Of a DNA stretch of 64,000 nucleotides, positions 56,501 to 64,000 are shown piece by piece. Origin of the DNA: Parus major. Its lineage: Eukaryota; Chordata; Aves; Passeriformes; Paridae. The notes beneath the pieces are model-generated. The model was given only the letters and a program-made list of their open reading frames with translations, was not told the DNA's origin and ran no database searches. The DNA lies in contig NC_031773.1 of NCBI RefSeq assembly GCF_001522545.3, positions 25,245,685 through 25,309,684 of the forward strand. Reading direction: 5' to 3'. Positions within the stretch are counted from its first letter, which is position 1, and every line of letters starts with the position of its first letter. The position numbers were made by a program, and so were the translations under genes.

Positions 56501-59500
56501 AAAAGGACACTTAATCCTACAGCTAAAGCTTGTCACTTTTACAGAAACTGTACATATTCTGTAGCATTTGCTGTCTAGGAATATGAGAATTTTATTCCAG
56601 TTAAATGACAGCTTTAAGAAAAGCTGTAAGTTACCGAATCCTAATAACTCAGAACAGAGTTTCTACAGAGCAGGTGTCTGCTGGGAGCTGGAACTAACAG
56701 AAATACAACTGTGCTTAATAGCCATATTTAACAGGGCTGCTCTGTCGGGGAGCTTGGGATGGTGCAGTTTCATTAGCATTAACAAGTGTTGCTATGGGTA
56801 CCGCAGCACAGGCATCAGAACACAACTGAATAGGACTGGGAAAGTGATTAATAAAAATGTTAAGTGTTGGAATTTTAATAAAACAAAACCAATGTGCTTG
56901 CCAATAAGATCATGTTTAAATAATAGACTACATTACTGCCCAGCTCAGCAGCAGATACATGCCACTGCTTGTTGTCTTTCTACTGGAGCCCAGACAAACG
57001 CCCACATCTGTAAAGACCAGGGCAAACCTACTGTTCTCACACAGAGGGACACACATGTCCACACCCACACTAATGAAAGTGACCCTAGTAAGTATTCATA
57101 ACATTTTTTAAGTGCTGATGTTAATATGCAATTTATAAATATTTAACACACTACAGCAGGTTCTACTGAAAGCTCAGAGCTGTATAATGCCTCATTTCTG
57201 AGTAAATGACACAGACTTCCATTAATGTAACTAAACTCAGGGTTTAATATTTTGGTCATAAGAATGAAATAATATTTATCTACTTCAGAATTATATACTG
57301 AATAGTTTTATTATACTTTTTAGAGCTTCTCTGATTTCTTATGACTACTGTTAAACAAAATTTCTGTTTACTTTTCCTTGTTTAGTGTGATCACATCATT
57401 TGGTAGACATGGAGAGCTGAGATCCATATTGTGTACTAAAATAAGGGATTAGAAGCAATGATTAAACCCTAGACTATTATCTGGAAAGATTAACAAGTAA
57501 TTATGTTGCCTGAAACTCAGAATATTGAGTTTCAAAGAAGAGGAAGAAAATATCCAACAGAAGAATTTGAAATAGAAGGACAAACGTGACCATCCAGGTT
57601 CTTCGTCTGTACTTACCACCCAAATCTATCTAACAAAAAAGAGCAGCTTTTTTCGGGTAAACTTGCTATTTAGCACAAAGGAATACCAAAAACATACTAA
57701 CAATAACACAAAAGCAACGCTGTTTAAAGTTAAGGTATAAACACTGAATTTCTGTTATTTTCATATGAAAGCTCCTGGGGAGAAAAAGAATTAAAAAGAA
57801 GAAAAGTACAATCTTCTGTCAAGGTGATCTAGACCATCATTTAAAAACATTAAAAAATACATACTGGAAGGCATCATAAGTTAAAAAATGTATATCCAAA
57901 TGCAGTATTTGTGTATGTTATCACTGCTTAACCCTCTGCAAACAGCAGCAAGCTAGAAAAAGGCATGTCTTACTTTATATTTACTTACTTTATTTATTAC
58001 TTGTCTTGACCGTAGCTCTCCCAGAAAGGAGGGGTCTTAACAATGTATTTAATATGGATAGTAATACTTCATTGCTATAATTTATCTTTGCAGTGCCTTT
58101 AACAAATACTGTACTGAGCCTAGTAACTTGTATTCCAGCATTGCAATGTAAAACAGGTTATTTACCTTACTCTCCACTTTTTATCATGATCATTTAGTAG
58201 TGATCAATAATGCTTTATTAAAAGGATTTCCCTCTTCTCGTCATGTGTTCTTTTCCTCTGACAGGATTCAATTTCCAAGCACGTTTATTCTTTTGATGTT
58301 TAACAAATTGCCTTGTGGTCTTTTTAAACAATTGCTTTACGCTCTGTAACTAAAGAAAAGGCTGTTTGATTTGCCTTAAAAACAAAAAGCCTGCTTCAGG
58401 AGTTCCTGTAAGACACCCCATGTCATTATGATGGGAATTTCTACCATGCTCCTAAAACATTTGCATTGCAGGCTTTACAACTTTTCCAGTGATAGACTTT
58501 CCTTGAAAAAGGCAAGTATGTGAAAAAAACACAACTACAAATAGTGTGAATTTTTATTTTAAATACTTTAAATATCACTTTAATTTTTTCAGACTTGTAT
58601 AAATTAGAACTAGGCAAGGCTCAAAATGCATCCTGAGAGGTCTCGTTTCTGGCATCCTTGTGTATGTGGGTGTCATTCCAGAACAGGCTGGAATCTCAGA
58701 TATTCTGATTGAGCTTCCTGACACACAGAGAGCCTTCAAGGCTGAATTAAGAGAATTTTGTAGTTAATGAAGAATCTGTATAAGGAAGAGGTCCTGTGAT
58801 GTTAGAATCTCTGTGGTCTGTTGCTGCTTTCTCAGCGAACTGGAGCTTTTCCAGATGGAGAGTAGCAAAATAAGTGGTTTCTACTTTTAGAATCAAACCT
58901 CCATAAACCAGTATTCAAACTGGAAAAACAGTGCCTCAAAAAGAAAGTTCATTATAATGTGCAGTGATGTGAATCAACATAATTCAGCCTAACTGATACC
59001 ATGATTCAGGAAAACAAAGCTTTGACTGTACTTCAAATAATCCACTATTTATACTCTTTACGCATACATTTTTGAGAATTATTTTGAGAGGAAAGTATTT
59101 TTAAGTCAGGGTTCAAATAATTATGTATTACAGATCCCAGGGACATCTCAGAGCAGGCTATATAAAATTTCTCTGAGAGTATTCTGACTTGGTACCAGAG
59201 TTTGAAATAAGTATTTTTGTGATATTCTCCTCTGCGCATTCATTAAGCATATAACACAAATAATCTTGACTCCCTAAGTATGATATTTGCTTACTAACTG
59301 ATATTGTTATTGTAGCTCGTGAACATGGATGATACAATAATTGAAATTAACTTCATTAAGAAATAGAATTAGAATGTTTGAGTTAGTGATACAAGTTGCT
59401 TACATTTTTCAGGCAACATTTTGCTAACTGTATAAATACATGCAGGCTCCCAAATATTAAATTAGTATAGTAATAACACAGACTGCATGTTTTCATTCCA

Positions 59501-60403
59501 TATAAGACAAAATCAAATTAAAACTTCCAGCAGGATGTTTTTTTTTTTACATACCGGTCTTTAGAGAAAAATCTCTACCTCATTTAATCATGCATTACAG
59601 AGTCATAATAAAATTTGGTGCTGGCACACTGGTCAAGACAAATGCTAGCAAAATGCTCCTCTGACAGCGGTATCACTCAGAACTGCTCACATTTGTTTGA
59701 TAACCATTGCCTGTTTTATATTGTGAGCCTCATGCACTTCCACCACGGGACTCACAGGCCCACCCTGGGACACATGCCATGAACCTGACATGAGGTTCTG
59801 GATGGGAAGGTGCTGTGCAAGGCTTCCCTAAGCTGTCCACCAGCCCTGTCTCTCCTCTTGCATCTCAGCACAGCTCTGACCCACACAGGAGTCTTGCAGC
59901 CCCCCATCACCCTCCAGCTGCTTTGTGCATTGCCTGGGTTTAGAAATCGGTTTTGGAGCATGTGAACAGGATTTGTTTAGAGCCCAGGTATATGAAAAAT
60001 GCATCCCAACCCTTAACAGAAATGCCTGGGTCTAAACCAAGGGGATGCTTGGTGTGGCAACACTCAAATGGATTTACGTAATCCAAAGCAGAAATGCCAA
60101 ACCGTGCAGTACCAGTTGCAGGGACTGTGGCACCTTTATCTACTGTGCTCTGTTATTTGTTCAGGTGAACAGAGGCACAACATACCACAGAAAATCATGA
60201 GCTTGAAACGGATGGCTTGTCAAGTTATAGAGCTTCTACACCAGAGGGAAAAACAGAAGGCGTTTAACCTGCTGCAACTACACAGGGCAAGCAGCTTCTC
60301 CTTGGGTACAGAGTCTCTGACGACAAAGGGGAGGATGACCACAATCAAACAGAAACAACTGGGCCAGTTGAGTCATAAAAATCAGACAAAAACCCACTAA
60401 ATT

Positions 60404-60420
60404 TAATAATAATAATAATA
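60404..60420. repeat. (TAA)n microsatellite
   Basis: This is a short perfect TAA run followed by an A-rich tail. Confidence 0.9.
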
Positions 60421-60727
60421 AAAAAAGACCAATTGGAAGACATGGTTCAGTGAAAACAAGAGGCAAAAAAATCAAAAGAAAATTTCAAGAAACACAGTTG
60501 AGATGTATTAAAAAGCACAGACGAGTGTCTGTGGACCACTGAAGCTACTGACAAAACACCTACTACAATTTCTAACTTAAAGATCTACTATAGCAGAATA
60601 TTAGGACAGAATGGCAAACAGCAGTGATCATTGAAACACCTGCTGGAAAATCAGGTATTAGGATCAATGGTTGGGCTATTTCATCTATCCATTTCCTGTG
60701 GAAACATTAAAAGTTAACATGTACTGC

Positions 60728-60800
60728 TATGACTTAGGTTAGAAGGGACCTAAAAGAGCACCTAGTTCCAACTTGCTCCCAGCCATAGGCACGGATGCCA
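60728..60800 (-). mobile_element. Short CR1 3'-end fragment
   Basis: The plus strand reads GGTTAGAAGGGACCTAAAAG, then CACCTAGTTCCAACTTGCTC and CATAGGCACGGATGCC. This is the diverged reverse complement of the last part of a CR1 3' region. Confidence 0.75.
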
Positions 60801-61473
60801 CAGCACAGTTATGTGGTTTTAGTGGTACTGATTAATACATTATTTAATACAACAATTATGAGGTCATTGAACACTAATCTTTTCCCATTCAAGTGACTAT
60901 AATTAAGTACTGTAGACAACAACTCTGCATAAAAACCCGGACTTTTACAAACACATTTCCTGATTTCAGTGAGACACTGGTCAGGATGATGTGCCCAGCT
61001 CTTCAGAGGCACAGACCTGCTTTAAAGTTGTACAAAACTCACCACATTTTTTTCCTCCCGCTTCTTGAATGTCATGTTCTTTCCTGCATTGTGTGAGGCT
61101 TTTATTGATGCAATATTTAAAGCTACTTTAAAAAGCCCACAGAAAGACATTCAAATGCTTTCAGGCTTTTCTCCCAGTTTCAGCCTGCTGGGAGTTTGTG
61201 GAGGAGAATGTCAAGCAAAAACCTCAGAGAGAGACTGGGAACAACTGCAGTTTTAGGATATAAATGGTCACACAAAGTAGAATTCTAGAAGAGGTTTCAA
61301 GACAGGATATGGTGGAAGGAAGCACACAGGGCTGGGAAAGGTCATGAAGAGTGTTTGGTTAGACAAATTTAACCTATACTGAACTTTTTTTTAACTTTAG
61401 TTAAAATGCTTTAGGCTTGCAATTTCATTAATACCTCAGGTTTTTTTCTTCCTTTCCTACTGTTCATATACAC

Positions 61474-61501
61474 AACCATATGCTAATTTAAGCATATGGT
61501 T
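61474..61501. repeat. 11-bp inverted repeat, 6-nt loop
   Basis: AACCATATGCT and AGCATATGGTT flank AATTTA. The arms pair perfectly. Confidence 0.9.
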
Positions 61502-63599
61502 CTTCATCAAGAAAGCTGAAGCTGGCTAAAGCCTCAAAGGGTGAGCTCTAAGACCTGTTCATATGACAGGCACACCCCGTGGCAGCCATCATTGCTGACA
61601 AGAATCCACAACTTCGGTGCTCTTCCATAAAACCAGTACTCCCCAGTAAAAACACAGCAGTGAACAAGGTGTTTCAACAGGCATAACAAATTATTCTGTG
61701 TTACACTCAGAAGATTCAAAACACTTGAAGGACCTCTCCAGCCTATACCACTACATCTAAATAAAACATGTCTACATCTATTATTTGTTCAAGTGATGAA
61801 AAAGGTTTCTTGGGTAAGAATCAGGTATTTGCCAACACAGTTTAAAGGTTTTCATCAATCTGAGGACTGATGAAACACTACTCACACTTGCTCCACTGCA
61901 GGTAACAGAAAGACTGAGCAGAGGTTTCAAAGAACTTTAACATGCAAACAAGTTACCATGTTTAAGCCATGGAGGCAGTCTGGAGCAGCTCACATCTAAA
62001 TGAGCTCTGACTAGAACATAGAGGGGTTGATACTAGGTAGTTTGTTAATGTGGCAAAGACTTAACTTGCTCCTGAGCAGGCAAGAATTGGCTTAGACTAC
62101 TAGAATGAAACACAAAGATAAAGGCCATCCATCTTCACTTTTAAACTATGAAAGTTTTCTGAATTCAGAGAAAACCAAATAGCAAGCTTTCACTCGGTAT
62201 TTTTGGGGAACACAACATATCCTATGCCTTGTGCTAACAGAAAATACACATTCATGCTGAGGTGTGGGGATGACCCTTGTCTTCAGATATAATACACTGA
62301 ATATTTGCAACACAATTATTTGTAAAATTATGGCAGGAATCACAGGCACTTCAGATCTCTATTACCAACCACTACAATCCATCACCTATTTTATTAAGCC
62401 ATTATGACATGTTTAATGAAATATTTAGTTTCACTTGTATATTCTCCCATCGTCAGGTATTTAAGAAGTGTGATGTGAAGGCTAAAAACACTAAAATATT
62501 ACTGTAACAGCTACATGAAAGGATTCTTCCTTTTTAATTTTCAAACAGAGAAGCACATAAAAGGGGATTTTACAACAATAATTTAGTAATTTCCAGTCCT
62601 CCAAAAGATCCACTTGCTTATCAGGCAAATGTTTAAAAATTACTTTGAGATTGGATTTTTAATTAAAAACCAAAAAAAAAGGCTCTTAAAACATTTTTAA
62701 ATAATAGTGCTTTAGGAGATCCATTCTGGTAATCATATTAAAAGAAATTGTGTTGCAATTCCAGAATTAATTAGTGAACCTGTCCTCCAGGTGTAATTGC
62801 TAATTGTTCAGTTCACAATGATTAATCTGCATCCTTTACAGAGCTTATAACGCCTACTAATAAAAGGAATTTCTTCTCTCTCTGTCCAAAATCTGTAGTA
62901 TGGTGGAAGATGCAGGTTTTGAAATCCTCTACTGCACACCAAGATTTAACCTGAGAAACATCATTGGTGGTATTCTAGATGCTTGAAAGTGCCCTGTGGG
63001 AAAACAAGTGAGGATGCAACCACATGCATGATTGTTAGGAACTGGTGGGGGTTTTTGAGGAAGGGTACTGAGACGATATCAACCTCTAAACACATGAAAC
63101 AGAAATGGGCAGATACACGTGGGCTGCTCATCAGACTAAGATCTGAGGATCTCTTATGAGTGAAGAGATGAGAAGAGACAGCTGTGTGCTGGGGGCAGTG
63201 GCTGCTCTGTCACCTAGCTGGAGTTTCACCCACAGACATGAGCAGCCAGCAGCTCCCCATTCACCACCATGCATGTGGATATCCACCACCATGGATATTT
63301 GAGAGAGGAAGGGCATAAAGCACTCAATCTGATCTGAATAGGAGTGGTAGTAAAAGGAAGCAGGGCCTGGGAAGGCACCTAGTCCACCAGTTATTTGGTT
63401 AAGGACTATTCAGTATAAAAGAAACAACAAATAACAAGGAAAGCGGTAGATTACATACAAATATTAATGAGCAGGTGAAAACAGAGTAAGTTTTCTCTGC
63501 CAATATGAGAACTAATGGCATTAAAGGAACTACTCACACATCCTTGAACAGGGTCAAGATGAACTTTTGTCACTGATATGAAAGGGGAAACGTGTGGTT

Positions 63600-64000
63600 A
63601 TCATATGTGAGGGTGTTTGTGGATGGGATCAGAAGGTGATAGTGGGATTTTGTATACTTTATGAGGAATTAGCACAGGGCACAGAGAAAGGGAAGGGGCA
63701 GGGGGGCAAGCACTAGGCAATGGAGATGGGGAGTGGAATAGAAATAATAAAATAGAAAGAATAAAAAGGGTGAGTTGTACTTAAACACAATTGGTAAGCT
63801 TCTCTGATCAAACCCTGCACCCAATCACCTCTTTTCCTTCTTCTTAATAAATCCTTAACTACTCTTTTGTGTAATTCACCCACTGTTCTAGGTGTGACAC
63901 TGCTGCAAAGTCTAAGTGTCAGCAACTGCAGATGATGCTGCAGCTCCCAAGTCTGCAGGTCCAAGAACCAGTAACTGGAGGGACCACAGTGCATCTAGGT
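63600..64000 (+). mobile_element. Possible LTR-like segment, cut by the window edge
   Basis: An AATAAA (63846-63851) is followed by sequence resembling an LTR R/U5 region, and a U3-like stretch of G-rich and A-rich blocks precedes it. A 93-codon minus-strand frame over 63713-63994 has no recognised family. There are no confirmed terminal TG...CA ends, target duplication or retroviral coding sequence. This is a weak pattern impression only; a different repeat or unique sequence is quite possible. Confidence 0.3.

Larger units (their letters stand above)
49166..64000 (-). other. Probable ZNF277 intron 1 (5' end outside the window)
   Basis: From the exon 2 acceptor to the right edge there is no sequence that reads like ZNF277 exon 1 and no CpG island. 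I infer that the first intron is longer than 14.8 kb and that the promoter lies to the right of the window. The region holds CR1 fragments at 50344-50580 and 60728-60800, a TAA microsatellite, a possible LTR-like segment at the right edge and unassigned AT-rich sequence. Moderately GC-rich patches at about 50880-51190 and 59740-59950 show no recognisable coding. Confidence 0.65.

Noticed and set aside
56568..57101. 177-codon open frame on the plus strand, the longest in the window
   Set aside because: It has no recognisable domain, is antisense in an intron and lacks supporting splice or promoter context. It ends in simple His/Thr-rich text. A chance open frame is the simplest reading.
60068..60400. 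110-codon plus-strand frame with a hydrophobic and a basic part
   Set aside because: No family was recognised and the 3' part runs into an A-rich microsatellite region. Treated as chance.

Overview
This window is vertebrate nuclear DNA, almost certainly from a bird. It is AT-rich and intron-dominated, bacterial-style operons are absent, and the recognisable interspersed repeats are avian-type CR1 LINE fragments. The only gene I can support is ZNF277 (zinc finger protein 277), on the minus strand. Eleven consecutive coding exons were found. All eleven have AG acceptors and GT donors, and codon phase matches across every internal junction. Together they give one open frame of 426 codons plus a stop, with five C2H2 zinc fingers. 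By comparison with the 12-exon mammalian gene as I remember it, these are exons 2 to 12. Exon 1, with the start codon and promoter, is not visible and probably lies beyond position 64000.

Layout by region. Positions 1 to about 22180 are downstream of ZNF277 and show no supportable gene. They hold simple repeats, a hexamer repeat containing a 20-N assembly gap, and a perfect 23-bp inverted repeat. Positions 22180 to 49165 hold the ZNF277 3' end and exons 12 to 2. The introns contain an internally deleted CR1 with an ORF1 esterase relic next to a CR1 3' end, a second CR1, a 20-bp minisatellite and several microsatellites. Positions 49166 to 64000 look like ZNF277 intron 1, with two more CR1 fragments and a possible LTR-like segment at the right edge.

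In mammals ZNF277 lies between DOCK4 (head-to-head, upstream) and IFRD1 (downstream, same direction). If that order holds here, DOCK4 would lie to the right of the window and IFRD1 to the left. I found no exon of either inside the window.

I did not find a new multi-gene system. The points most worth a second look are the CR1 relic whose ORF1 frame is broken by a 16-bp tandem duplication, the apparent C-terminal extension of ZNF277, the near-perfect hairpin at 6467-6514, and a few motif-dense non-coding segments that could be conserved regulatory elements.
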